Source: Fasciolopsis buskii
Lineage: Eukaryota > Platyhelminthes > Trematoda > Plagiorchiida > Fasciolidae
NCBI GenBank assembly: GCA_008360955.1
Contig: LUCM01004641.1
Location: 62,001 to 126,000 of the forward strand
Direction: 5' to 3'
Length of the DNA: 64,000 bases
Positions 40,716 to 52,635 of the stretch are shown here, piece by piece. Within the stretch, counting starts at the first letter, position 1. Each line of letters opens with the position of its first letter. A program made the translations under genes and the position numbers. The notes under the pieces were generated by a model. That model was not told the origin of the DNA and made no database searches. It saw only the letters and a program-made list of their open reading frames with translations.

Positions 40716-40999
40716 GTACTGCCTGCAATAATGCATCCACCGGCCTTGGCAAAACCCATTCTCCACGGAATCTGCAAGGCAGAATAGCATTGCCACTTGA
40801 CTTGATCAGCATAATGGTCGGCTTCGATCTAAAAACCTGATAGAAACCATGGAAGCACTGTACAGTTGTTTCATCCTTGTTAGGAATTATGAGCAGTGCA
40901 TGTGGACCACGCCCGAACTGGTACGTGAACTGGAGACGAACGCCTTAACCATTACGCCATCGGGCAGGCTATCAACGGTTTCTTAAACTTCAAGACATG
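40716..40999 (-). mobile_element. Left arm of large inverted repeat, carrying a SINE family A copy
   Basis: The SINE part (about 40843-40999, minus orientation) lacks about 15 bases between its boxes compared with the right arm. The outer part (40716-40842) is not SINE, yet it is also repeated in reverse at 41460-41601, so the unit that was duplicated is larger than the SINE. Confidence 0.7.
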
Positions 41000-41008
41000 C
41001 TAGAGCAA

Positions 41009-41130
41009 CTGCTGATGATTCCTGACAAGGATGAAACAGCTGTACAGTGTTTCCATGGTTTCTTAATGGTGATTTCAACAATCATATCACATGGTGAATT
41101 ATTTGATGGAAACATTCGGTCTCGTACCTC
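41009..41130 (+). mobile_element. SINE family A body and tail fragment in the inverted-repeat spacer
   Basis: Plus-strand sequence ctgatgattcctgacaagga followed by acagctgtacagtg is the body of family A. Further on, cacatggtgaattatttgat matches the tail of the 25.8 kb copy in reverse complement. The tRNA-like head is missing. Confidence 0.5.
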
Positions 41131-41302
41131 TAACATACGAAGCAGCGGGGCTCTGTATGTCATATCCAAAGCATTGGTCGTACTTAGGCTACCTGCAGAG
41201 AAGTGATCTATCAGTAGGGGTCGATTGGTGTGAGCTAGCGGACAGTAACCGTGCAAATCAGTGACGGATATGTGCAAAGGATAGGTGCAACGGATAGGTG
41301 CT

Positions 41303-41601
41303 CATGTGGTGAAGTTGAACAAACCGTGGAGAGCCTGCCCGGTGGCGTAATGGCTAAGGCGTTCGACTCACAATCGTTCGTCCTGGGTTCGCGTCCCAGT
41401 TCGGGCGCGGTCCACATGAACTGCTTATTATTCCTAACAAGGATGAAACAGCTGTACAGTGCTTCCATGGTTTCTATCAAGTTTTTAGATCGAAGCCGAC
41501 CATTATGCTAATCAAGTCAAGTGGCAATGCTATTTTGCCTTGCAGATTCCGTGGAGAATGGGTTTCGCCAAGGCCAGTGGGTGCTTTAGTGCAGGCAGTA
41601 C
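41303..41601 (+). mobile_element. Right arm of large inverted repeat, carrying a well-preserved SINE family A copy
   Basis: The plus-strand head reads cccggtggcgtaatggctaa (A-box region), then tcctgggttcgcgtcccagt (B-box region, with a self-complementary T-arm), then cctaacaaggatgaaacagc. The rest, up to gcaggcagtac at 41601, mirrors the left arm. The head is the most intact in the window. Confidence 0.75.
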
Positions 41602-42068
41602 CAAGGTAGATGAAAGTAAAATACCGGAATCGTTGACTGTGCAACTCAGCGCGTTTTCTGGTATTGTATCTTAGGTTTCATTGAGAAAATAGTCCTCCGG
41701 CTCTGAAAGTGAAGAGTCGGGAATATATTTAGGAAAAAATACTTGGATTTTGAAGAACAGCAGGAGTAAATGCAGATGAACGATCGTGAATATCATCTAA
41801 AATTCGAAACTGACTTTATTGGACTACCTACGTCAACAGAGGCGAAACAACTTGGATTAACGATCGCATTCAGATTATACCTAACACAATTTCTGTTTCT
41901 GAATGAAGGTCTTTTGGAGCATCAAAACAGCCGAGGATAGCTGATGATTGCAACATCAAAAAGAAGCCACGCACGAACTACTGACCAGACTGTCTCGAGA
42001 AAGTGGGATTTTGAAATGGCAATCCTTTTTTCCATAGAGGACATCAATCGAAGATGAAAAGACTTACC

Positions 42069-42170
42069 AAATCCCTCCGACACCTCTTCGATTACCCCAC
42101 CGCTCACTACCTTTTTCTTGCAGCGGCTCTTATCCTCCTGGTAGACGGGGAATTTTAAGACAACTAGCTG
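42069..42170 (-). CDS. Candidate minus-strand exon
   Basis: Read on the minus strand, an AG acceptor precedes LVVLKFPVYQEDKSRCKKK, then VVSGGVIEEVSEGF, and a gtaagt donor follows. The frame stays open for about 92 codons in total. The plus strand also offers an acceptor/donor pair here (42124-42177), so the strand is uncertain. Confidence 0.2.
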
Positions 42171-42545
42171 ATTCTCGGTAAGCTTATGCAGTGAATATTC
42201 TCACATCTAGACGATGCGGGTATAAACTGAGTGTGCCTCCTAAGTAGCATGAGGATATCGCTTCTCAAAACGACAGCGCATTTAGACCAAAGCCGTTGGG
42301 CGTTCCGAATGGGCAAGCTAGAAGTGCGGCCTTGTAAGACTGGATGCAACGCACGGAAAATAAAATCGTTCCGTGACTTAAAAAACATCTAAATCTTCTC
42401 TCAAAAGAGGTATGAGCTACCATACGGAAACTCCATAACCTTTGAAAACTGCATTCTTTCTTACATTTTGTCAGCTTTTCACATGAGAAAGTGAAGCGTT
42501 TTGCGCTAATCAAAATGTCAGTTTAAGTCCAATAACCACACTCAG

Positions 42546-42640
42546 GCGACGGTCAAGCGAGTAAGGTAGTGCGGTTTGGACGTGAAAGTTATGGGTTTCA
42601 GTCCTGCCGTCGACAGTCCACTTCCCCACTTCGGGATTAT
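42546..42640 (+). mobile_element. tRNA-like element with retained acceptor-type stem
   Basis: cgacgg at 42547-42552 pairs perfectly with ccgtcg at 42607-42612, about 66 bases end to end, enclosing an A-box-like ggtcaagcgagtaagg and a B-box-like gggtttcagtcc. The size and stem suggest a tRNA pseudogene or SINE head. The anticodon arm does not fold clearly, so no tRNA identity is given. Confidence 0.35.
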
Positions 42641-45600
42641 TTGCTGGAATCGACATCTTTATTGAAAATTATACAAAGAACTAGTTCGTGAATAAATGAA
42701 TTTTAAGATAAATTTTAAAATGAGGGTATATCTTGAGTTTAATGATAGACGGCTTCGGGTAATCTAAATACTATTTTCCTGAAACCAGGTAGAAAACGAC
42801 CTCGTTGCTCTTCCTAGCATTGGTACCAAAGCTTGATTTGTACTAAACCTTTTTTTATTATCTAGAAGTATCGTATACTTTTAAGATTTTTTGGTGCACG
42901 CCGAGCACTACTGATTACTACTGATTCCAGGGACGCTTTCAGCTGCATCAGGGTTAGTCCTCTTTGTCTGTCAGATTTCAGTCCAAACCACTAACGATAG
43001 GTGACCTGTTCGGCAATCAGGCTTTGCTAAAGCAGGAGTACGTTTGTCCACAAGTGACATTTCAAAAATGTGAAACCAACTGAATCATTCACACAAAGTA
43101 TGCCTAAGCAAAGTAATCGACTCCTACGGTGAAGGGTACCGACAGAAGATTACCTACACAGTTTATTGCTTGTTATCATTTGTTCGGTAATCACTCTATG
43201 CATTGACATTTTTCCCGTTTTTGTCATCATTCTTCGCTGCGGGGACTTGAAATGGCTGCGATACTCCTCTCACGAAACTAGTCACTTGGAGTTGTGTTGG
43301 TGAAAATTTAGCTCTGAGTTGCGTTGTCATCCTTTAACCAAGAAAAGTAGGACCCTCTTCGCACGAGAAGTGTTCTTGCCGGTAATCTCCCTTAAAAGCA
43401 CAGAGATTTAGTATCAAATACCGTTTATGGTTTTTACACTCACAGTTCACCACTGCTCACCCCGGCCTAACTGTTGGTCTTCAGTAAATGATTTCAGTAA
43501 CTGTTCTCATTATTCTGGGTAATATTTTCATGACGAAAAGCAGCGCTTTTGATCTCTTGGAGTCCAGCTGTGGAGAGCTACATTGAACTGACTAGAAACT
43601 GGTATCACCACAAATGCTAAACCATTGCCTATGGACATCCCAGCAACCATGACATCAACGTTTCACGTAAAGTTAACTGAACTTAGTCCGTTTTCGAAAT
43701 CTCAGCTATTCATCGTCTACTAGATGGACCGTTTAATTAACAGCGAATCATCCGTATTGTGAGAATAAGATGCTGACGCTGTTCTCACAGGTTTTAAGTC
43801 AGACTGAAGCCAGCAGTCTGAGATTTACCTCGTCAAACGTCGTTTCGAATGTGACCGATTATACCTCTGATCCCTTCAGATTTCGAAACAAAGAGTTCTT
43901 ACTCGCTTCTTTCCATCGTTTTTGTCTCGCCTGTTGATTTTTCAACGTAACCGTTGTTCCGAGGGACCGTTTTAGAATGGCTTTACTTCTCGGTGGTTGT
44001 CTGAAACACTATGCCAAACTCCCTACTTGCTTCGATTTGTGAATTTTACTTGCACAAAGTTTTGGAAGCTTGTACACTGCATAGTCCATCTCGTCTTCCT
44101 GTGATTGTTTTGGACTTCTCGTTGAGTCTATCTTTAATAATAGAGATAAGTTTATCTTTCTAGTTCTCCAGAAATTTGTATCGTCGAATGTGCGGCTGTA
44201 AGCTACTGACTATCAGATTCATGATCGTCGGAGATTTCATCCGAACAGTAGGAATCATTGTTTAATTTACTATTAATTACCTTTGAGTATTTTGTAAAAA
44301 TTCGGTTAACAATTTCTGATTTCATTCCGTCAGTAAACTTTATTGAATAAGAATCCCAAATCTCACTTGCTGGCTAACAATGATTCCTTTTGACTGCCCT
44401 TTGAAATCCGGACTCATATCAATTCTGTTTTCAAAAATGACACTTTAGGAAGCGCAGCGACCGAATATAGCACTAAAATACAATTTTGATTAATATTATC
44501 GTTTTTGATAGTCCAGATGAACCAAAATTGAGCATAGAGTTTGTGTTAACCAAGTGAACTTCCAAGAATTCCTAAATCCGCCTATGAGGCCCAGCTGCCC
44601 CTGAAAAGAATTATATTTGGAAACAACCTGGCGTTGCAATTCTTTTGTTTCATTGCTTGTGGGGCTTAATATTTAGAACAGCCTAACTGAATTGTGCCCA
44701 GTGGATCCCGCACTTTTCTGTGGATCATTATCTTTAAAAGATGTATTCTAAGCTTCACGGGAAGAATCGTCTATGATTTTGTTCTTGAATTTCAAGCTGG
44801 CGCATTCCCTAGGTCATAACCCGTGCGAACTACTGAAATGATGAAACTTTTATTCGAGCCACTAAGGTAAAAATAATAACTTCCCTGCCTATTTCAGATA
44901 TTTTAATTGTTTTTCGTCAATATACACAATTCTTTGTTCTGATACCGGTTGACACCGTGCAAGCGGTAAACAAAACCACGGTTGAACATGTGGTTAACAC
45001 TTTAAATCCCCCTGCCGACGGTCAATTTCCTACTTGACAGCTTGCAACTGGAAGCGGCTCACGACAAGACAACTTGCATTTTCTCGTTAAGTATGAGATA
45101 AATGAAAGATGAAAGATGAAACATTTTTATTATAAAACTTGCCCTGAGATAGACTACCCACGATAGTCGAAACGTTGGCGCATTACATCTACCAACAACG
45201 CTGTGTTATTAATATTATATCATTCAAAATTAAGACACATCATTTTCACGAAGGGAATGGCCACCAACATAGGTCGAGGAAACTGAGCCCAAAACCTTCA
45301 TGTCGAAATACCGTGCTGTTTACAGCTTGATCACCGTTGATACTCGAGTTTTCACGGGAAATTTCTGACGTGTCTTACATATGAAATTTCGTTCTCATTC
45401 TTACTCAACCTTTTATCAACCCAATTGGTACATCAATGTTTTCTTTGCAGTTTTCCGTGTGGCAAGAATTCTGTTGTTTCTTGTTCCCTAACAAACGAAG
45501 ACGCCATGCTTTCTTAAACAAAATCCTTTTTTATCCTTTACTTTTATTTTAGCTATTTTTTTAGGTAAAAAAATACTGTAAAGCTATGAAAAATCCGGTA

Positions 45601-46858
45601 TACAAGGGTATGAAATTTTAATCAAAAGTAACTGGGAAGCAGAATTCCGTGTAGGATACTTCGCAAAAAACCAGTTTCGTGATTCATCCCAAAAAAACGT
45701 GAATGACGGATGCAGTGTTTTGTGTTTTCGGCAAGAAAGACAACTACGGACGGAACTATGGAAACGGAAACTGACCTCATATCTCTTTGATAATTGTGAG
45801 GGTTCATGGAGTGGGGAAATGTCACACAGTTTACTGAATAACAATGGCTGACATGACAATGTATGCCAAATGCAAGCTCGACACCATGAAGTGCTCACTG
45901 ATTATCCAGATGGATTCGTGTTGAAAGAACAGAGGACGTAGTTTTACCTTTGAATCAGCGGGATTACTCAAGTGCCGGGCGGATTTGAAATTAGCGCAAA
46001 AGAAATTAACTTCCCCATTGAGAAGACAGACTCCTGAGATAAAACAGTCGCGCAAGTAGCACGATAGGCGAGTATGGTTACAAATAAACATAATCCTAAG
46101 GGCGAACCTGTGGAACAATTCAGAAAGGGTCACAATTTTTCCAAGTTAAAAAAACAGATTTCTACAGGGGGCTAAACTACATAACTATTGGCGCTTATCA
46201 CATTCGTGTATTTTATTCCATACCCAACTCGGCGATTCCCTGTTTCGTCTCCCATAGTTTTGATCCTAGAGTAGCATTCACAATCTCAATGTTAACACTG
46301 CCTCCAGTTGTTTTGCTTACTCTGACTTAGGAATCACGTGTCCCCTGGTATTTTTAAGTGGAATTCTCAATTATTTATCACTACAGTCAATTAATTCTTA
46401 TTAACAGAAAACCAGTGAACTAAAGAAACTGGTGAATTATTTGAATCCACTCTCTGTTCGGCAGCTGTGCTGCTTCAGTGATGTATTTGTACAAGAAATT
46501 CATTTTACCGGTGACAGCATAAACTGTTAAGTTGTCGAGAAATTCTTTGGGAAACAGTATGTCGGGAAATGGTCAAACCTATCAAGGTCTCAGGATCCAT
46601 GCGTAGAATGACCCCCTTTTCCCTCCTTTTTGCTGTCTTTTAACTAAATTTGCACAAATACCTGAGCTGATAACGTGCACTTCGTTTCTACGGTCCAAAA
46701 GTTGCGTCTATCACAAACTTAATCATTTCAACATTTTGCCCAATCCCTAAATTTCGATAAACTGACGATGGTTCGATTATCATTTCAATCTGAACGCGTT
46801 TTAATAATCCGACGCTAACCATTTATTTTGTGACAACTGCCTACGTTCTTGTTTTCAG

Positions 46859-46916
46859 AAAGTACATCGGGCACAGATCGTACATCTAGGCAAAGTCAAA
46901 CAGGAGGGTGATAGCA
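46859..46916 (+). CDS. Candidate upstream exon (possible N-terminal part of the protease gene)
   Basis: A strong acceptor (cgttcttgttttcag, ending 46858) and a strong donor (gtaagtat from 46917) bound 58 bases. Frame 0 is the only frame without a stop; it encodes KVHRAQIVHLGKVKQEGDS and leaves in phase 1. The next candidate exon, at 47597, enters in phase 1, as does the first recognised protease exon. No family is recognised. Short exon-like stretches also arise by chance, so this rests on splice signals and phase only. Confidence 0.35.
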
Positions 46917-47596
46917 GTAAGTATACTGTGACAATGATAATCAAGACTGTTGGAGGCGATTTCATGAAGAATGCTGTTCGTTTTAGCACTTCGGATTTAT
47001 TTACTTGTTGTTCTGCCTCTGAGCAGAACCGAGCAGCGTTTAGTTACATGTCCGTATTCAAATGAGCCTTTTTGTTGTTTCTTTTGCTTATCAGGTAGAT
47101 GATATTTACGCCTGGGTCTCAATTTTAAAGGAGTTAATAACTCATAACGCATGTGTCCGGTGGTTGCTAGTACGATACACACCCTCAAAAACGGCTTCTG
47201 ATCGCCCTGTTTTTTCAACTTCTTGATTCATCAAAGTCGTTATCATTTTGCGAACGCAGCTTCACGATTTCCTGCTGTCAACCAAGACATGAAGTAAATT
47301 TAAAAATGAATTGACCTGAGAACAGTAGAAGCAGCAACACTGGTAGAAAAAATCATAGACGAAGAAAAGAGCTTGAGGAAGAGAAAAAGGAGGTTTATTC
47401 CTATAAGATTTTTCAGTTGCCCAGGGTAAGCTCTCTACATCACACAAAATACAAGGCATTTGTTCACGCCTTGTCATGCAGATCGTGCAACTCAGTGCTA
47501 CTCCATTTTCAGCGTCCTAGTTGGCGAAGCAAACTGGTTCCCCGGGGAATCTGCAGTAGTATGGTGACCTTATAATGATCGTTTTTTCTTTGCCAG

Positions 47597-47794
47597 AATT
47601 GCATGGTGCACTCTTTCATGTTTCTGGTTCCCTGAGTTTTACGCATGAGTGGGAATTAATTCGACCGGCGTTCATTCCAGGTTTTACTTCACCATGTTTC
47701 CATCTCTCAGTTCCTGACAATTCAGCAAGTGAAACTTGCCGAGATTGTAAGGGAAACCATTGCAGTATTTTCAAAATCATCAACCTTAAGGACG
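47597..47794 (+). CDS. Candidate upstream exon with Cys-rich ectodomain-like sequence
   Basis: A very strong acceptor (poly-T tract then ttgccag at 47596) opens a frame encoding LHGALFHVSG, then WELIRPAFIPGFTSPCFHL and a Cys cluster, ETCRDCKGNHC. Two donors in the same phase are possible: gtaagg at 47747 (giving the shorter exon 47597-47746) and gtaggc at 47795. Both leave in phase 1 and could splice to 52457. The pattern A-x-L-x-x-P followed by C-F-x-L is faintly like the middle of a MAM domain, which occurs in some S1 proteases, but this is only a suggestion. Confidence 0.33.
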
Positions 47795-48147
47795 GTAGGC
47801 TTTTTTCTAATAGCATAATACGAAATACAGAGAAACAATGAACAGTGAAAGAAAAATTTGCTTTCAGTTGACTTTTGAAGGAGAACATCCCAGCGAAGGT
47901 CGGATCCTATCATCCGATGTTGTCGATAACCGATTCTGTGCAATGAGTTGAGACATTGTCTGTAATTCACTTCTGCACTAAAACCTAGAAGATAGCGCCC
48001 CAGGTTTTGCGGCTTTTTACTGTGTCTACCGATATATCTAACCGTCTGGAACCTTGATTCTTGATCATACGAACAGAAGCTTGCACGATCAGGTTCGTCA
48101 GCCCCATGGGGCTTGATTAAAGGCTGGGACGATCAAAGCGACTACAG

Positions 48148-48488
48148 TCCCATTTTCACATTGGGTTGATTCCAATCGCTACGTGAATGTGACTGAAACA
48201 TTCGGTTCATCTTACAAACGTAGAATCAAGCTATTCGGAGTGGTGGATTTCCGTCTTCAGTCTACATCTGGGACTGAAAACATCCACTTTCATTGGCTGC
48301 GGTTGCATGCCAAAAACCGGTTCGTGCAAGCACTGCAGGTGCCCTCCCTACCCCGAAAACATTGTGACCCACTTACAGATCACAGCCAAGCGTGGGAATC
48401 AAATGTGAAATTTTACGTGATAATCGAATCCACAAATGTGATCGGACACATGAGTGGACAGAAATGGAGTACTGAAACTTTAAACTAA
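48148..48488 (+). other. Open frame, possible coding exon, unassigned
   Basis: An open frame on the + strand running to a stop at 48486-48488. It reads VPFSHWVDSN, a NVT sequon, FGVVDF, IHFHWLRLHAKNRF and so on. It could begin at an AG at 48147 (phase 1, compatible with the 47794 donor) or at the better acceptor at 48260. No convincing donor linking it to the protease was found, and no family is recognised. It may be chance. Confidence 0.2.
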
Positions 48489-49084
48489 CAATGGTCACTG
48501 GATGACAGTACTGTGAACCTTGCAAAGCCAATAAAGGCATCTTTGTTGGACGATAACTAAATACCAGCTTTCCGACTAACGCAGATGCAAGTTTCAATCA
48601 GATGCAGAATCACATTATCATCCTGTATCGAAATACGTGGTTAACTAAGTGACTCCTTTGGTATCGCACTACTTCGTACAATAAGAACTAGCGATGTCGA
48701 GAAGAAATGCCATTATAACCTTGGGGATCACCACTCATCATCGAGGCCAGCGGCAGCCAATTTTTTGGTCGATGCCCGTGGACTGGGTGGTTATTTCCAA
48801 ATATTCAGACGACGATTCACTCACCTTACCTCACAATTCAACTTGCATACATACATTTACAGTATCACAAAATCAGACATCAACTGACGTGCGACAAGCA
48901 TCATTTCGCTGAAGGCTTCCTTCGCAAAAGTTTATCACCAATGCCCGAAACGTTATTAACGTTACGGCTTGCACTATACATGGAACACATAGCATTTCAA
49001 TTTTTCGACTCACTCCTTACCTCATTCAACAAGTTTATCATAGTGATTATTGCTGCTTTAATTGGTCAAAGGTGATAACTGGAC

Positions 49085-49325
49085 TAAGCCTCTGTCACTC
49101 CATACAGGTCATCGGTCCGAGTCCGCTGTTCACTACGGTGGAAGATGGCTCGTTACCACGCCTGACCTACTGAGGTCCCGTGGATATATATTCCAAGTTT
49201 CAGATTCATGGTTGCCAAACTCTCTCCAGTACAGCTGGTTCTGGCGGTTATCAGGAATGCCTCTTCCGCAACACCCATACTTCAGACAAGTCATGAAAAT
49301 TATCAAAATTATCCCATAATTTGGT
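49085..49325 (+). repeat. Dispersed repeat family B, copy 1
   Basis: Shares, in the same order, cgttaccacgcctgacctac, then agtttcagattcatggttgc, then aatgcctcttccgcaacacc with the copy at 55.7 kb, and the last two blocks with the minus-strand copy at 59.6 kb. Diverged and non-coding. Confidence 0.5.
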
Positions 49326-50997
49326 CGAATTTTCAATACCATTTAAAGCTGGCTCTCATGCAAACGTCAAAAACAAAGTAAATTTTCCAAACTTTGTTTA
49401 AATAGATGGTAACGACGAAAATGTTTCATCGCATTTGGTAAATAATTAGTATACATTAAGACTATTCCGATATCTATTTCCCTTTGGTAGCAGACAACAC
49501 GGAAAATCACTCTATCGTATTCCGCAGCTTACGGCCTTCTCGTGTACCTGCAAGTGGGTCGAAGAGCAGGGGCATCTAGGTTCTATTCCATTCCCACTCC
49601 GTCCGTTTTTATGTGAATATTGCCCATGAATAGGAAAGCAGATTTTCAAGGTGCACTTTGATGAAAGTTCGAAATTTCACTACTCACTCATTCTTGCTAA
49701 AATACTAGTACAGTTGTCGGATCTCTTCCAATGAACAGACTTCTATGAATTATTCGTATCGGGGCTCCAGTTTGTCTCCATCAATTAGCCTTACGAAATG
49801 AAATGCGAATAACAGATTGTGGCAAGCGAAGCCTGTAGGAAATGATTGGAGGTTACTGTCGACTCGTTATGCGACTGGACAACAGACCGAGCTTTTCTTA
49901 TTCGGTATCAACCCCTGTTGTATTCCTGGGGATAACCTCCAAGAATAAACATAAAGGACACGGTATCCAGTACCGTGGGATTCTGAAGTCCATAAATTTT
50001 AACTTAAATCCAATTCTGGAAGTAAAATATTTCTGGGAATTGGAACACTTCTGAAAAATGTTATCGAACACCAGATTTTCTGCATGTTTCATTCTATCAC
50101 TCTGCCAGAAATTTCAAAATCCTCGGTGTTCACCGACCAGAGAAAAGAAAATTTGCCACTCCGTTCATGGCAGACCATAAGGCTATTCAACTACTCTCCG
50201 GCCCAAAATCGTCATCACACGGTCATTTACAGTCACCACAATAAGCACACTTTCTTTTGTTCATCTTCCATGCTAATAATTGTTCCATCGTTTTTTAGTG
50301 TTCAAAAGGCTGCCTGGAAATAATGACACGATAGCTGTGACAAAAAATGAAACAGTCGAACCCAATGTGATTGAATCCAGGATGGGTGACTGGCGAAAAT
50401 CAAGTGCAATTCACAGCCGTAGGATACCAGGTTAATAATGGTTCTCTTAAAGTGGTCAATCTTAAAAGACTCGTCAGTGGCACTTGTCAACCTCAGAGGA
50501 AGTGGCCATTAAAATCAGTCGCATTATCGGTGTAAAAAGGCCCGTTGAATCACCTAAACTATCCCACTTTTGTCTGAAAATACCAACCAACTTCGTGTTC
50601 GTTCGACTGTGAGCTTCCGTGATTACACTCAGGGCGTTTTCCCCAACCACAGGCATAAAAGTTTTCACGTTGTCATCCGAACCGTGCAATACACACATAT
50701 TTTTGCCTTGCAATCGCTTCCACAGGTTCCACTGGTAGCTCCATTAGGTCCATGTGACAGTAATAGGAGGGCAGAATTACTGAGAACAACATTACTCGTT
50801 ATCACGTTCCTTCCACCATAATGACATAGGATTATTTTGTGTATTCGGTCGAAAAGGCACTGACTTAGTAATCAAGCTTTATAGGTCATGTCCGGATCCC
50901 TCGTCATACCTAGACAGAGAAGTTACCCATCAGTGCTGTACGCTAGGGTTCCTTGGATGCGCAATTCAGTACCGGAAACGTGTGGTATCACCGTGCG

Positions 50998-51240
50998 GCG
51001 AAGTTCGTCAAACCGCTGGGTCTTCATAGGATAGCGTAATGGTCAAGACGTTCGGGTCACTATCGTTCGCCTCGGGTATGCATTCCAGTTGGGTTGCGGC
51101 AAGTGTGCTCTGCTGACGAGTCTTGACACTGACAAAACAGTTGTGCAGTGGTTTCTTGGGGTTTTAATGGCGAGTTACTCTTTGAAGTCAAACAATGGAT
51201 AGTCCCGTGAAATATATAATCTCCTATAGATGGATTTGAT
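50998..51240 (+). mobile_element. tRNA-derived SINE, family A, degenerate plus-strand copy
   Basis: Follows the family order: aagttcgtcaaaccg, then ggatagcgtaatggtcaaga (A box), then cctcgggtatgcattccagt (decayed B box), then ctgctgacgagtcttgac, gacaaaacagttgtgcagtg and a tail with aatctcctatagatgg. It lies about 1.2 kb before the first recognised protease exon. Confidence 0.6.
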
Positions 51241-52456
51241 TCAATAAAGGTTGCAGTGAGGCTTATTTCGGCACAGATTCTAGTGATTTCTATGATTAAT
51301 CATGCAACCTTTGTACTCAGTTAAACATTTCAGGTTTACGACATTGGAATTAGGTAGTGCAGTGTCGATAAACGGTAGCAGACAACTGGTTTGTTCACAT
51401 GCCTTGTTTTCCGAGCACAAGCCTACATTCCCTCTTAGAACAATAATAATGTGGTAAGTGATACTAAGCATTTAATTAGATATTCCGTGAAACCATAGCA
51501 ACCAATCCGGCCACCAGCAAAACTGATCAGCAGTTTGAAAGCGGTTTGATGTATTTTATGGACTTCCCCGTCTGGCATGCTCGACGATAATACCGCCTCA
51601 CCGATTTGTTCAAAATTAACTCGCTGCTCGCAGTGACGTTCTAGAATGTTACTTTTACAGATCTAGCTTGACGCTTTTATACTCGTCAAGACTTTAGCTA
51701 CTGCACTGGTACTCATTCTTCACAGAATTAGTAACTCATGTAATTAAACTTCACTTAAAAATTTGTAGTGCAGTCTAAAATTTTCATCAACCGCTTTTGA
51801 GGTTACTAAAAGTTGGGCGGCACATTCACTTGACTGCCCACGAAGTAACATTCAATGGTGAATCAAACCCATTTTAGAGAATCCATCACGAGGAATATTT
51901 GCATCAGTATTTATGCTACTGATAAATAATCCATTCATGCGAACCGTATTATCTTGGTGCAATGTTCATATTCATGAAGGACTTCACCAGTCGGAAGGTA
52001 AATTTTATTACACAGTAGGTAGTGAATAATGAACAATGAAAGTTCTTGTTGCATTAATAACCAGAATTTACAAGCTTGCCTGTTTGTTTGAATTGCATTT
52101 TAATGAGTAATGCCCAAGTAAATTATCCGTTCCCGATATCATCTATCGAACTACAATATTGCCAAAATAACAAATACTTCATTCCGTTTGTACTGAACAT
52201 GTTAATCATGTTAAAAATACTACAAAGTTTTCCACAATATGGGACCCTTGGTTTGTATTTAAAGTGTCTTCGCTCCCAGGTTAAAACGTAGCCACACAAC
52301 AAACCGATAACATTTGACCCTTAAAATGTAGCTTCTGTCTCTCTTACTGCATACCCAATGTTATTTTATATTTGTTCAAATCTCTAAGCATTCTGCATTG
52401 TTCAGTTTCTTTGGAGTATCCGTTTTCCCTCCTTCAAATATTTCACCGTTTCGCAG

Positions 52457-52635
52457 CCTCACGGTCCCCAACGGGGATGTCTGCAGTTAGAACACACTGC
52501 GGTCGGAATCGATATGAAAGTTTGCTTTATTTTTACGAACATGCAACAAGAAAACGGATTATCGGAGGCGTTGAATCTCGAGTTGCTGAATGGCCATGGT
52601 TGGTCTCGTTGCAACTGCGTGGATCTGGGAATACA
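52457..52635 (+). CDS. Protease exon A: propeptide end, activation site and first beta strand
   Basis: The acceptor is a pyrimidine-rich tract ending in gcag at 52453-52456; the donor is gtaagt at 52636. It enters in phase 1 and leaves in phase 0. It encodes 59 whole codons: a propeptide segment with THCG (Cys14, the partner expected for Cys122), then RKR|IIGG, the trypsin-type activation cleavage, then [12 protein letters not shown]. The frame is open back to a TGA at 52315 but contains no ATG upstream of the acceptor, so this is not the first exon. The Met at 52477 would leave no signal peptide. Confidence 0.9.

Larger units (their letters stand above)
40716..41601. repeat. Inverted repeat with arms of about 284 and 299 bases and a 303-base spacer
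   Basis: The left end gtactgcctgc at 40716 is the reverse complement of gcaggcagtac at 41591-41601, and the match continues inward over both arms. About nine in ten positions agree by eye; the length difference is explained by one roughly 15-base deletion in the left SINE. The spacer (41000-41302) holds a further SINE fragment. A transcript across it could fold into a long hairpin (inference). Confidence 0.75.
41602..46858. other. Region without a recognised gene (41.6-46.9 kb)
   Basis: Contains the tRNA-like element at 42.55 kb and one candidate minus-strand exon. Otherwise short open frames only. The protease's signal-peptide exon could lie here but was not found. Confidence 0.5.
48489..52456. 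other. Region upstream of the first recognised protease exon
   Basis: Holds repeat family B copy 1 and a SINE family A copy. No ATG-bearing exon with a signal peptide and a phase 1 donor was recognised here. Confidence 0.5.

Noticed and set aside
52372..52456. Extension of protease exon A upstream as a signal-like hydrophobic leader.
   Set aside because: The frame is open but contains no ATG before a stop at 52315, and a good splice acceptor lies at 52456.
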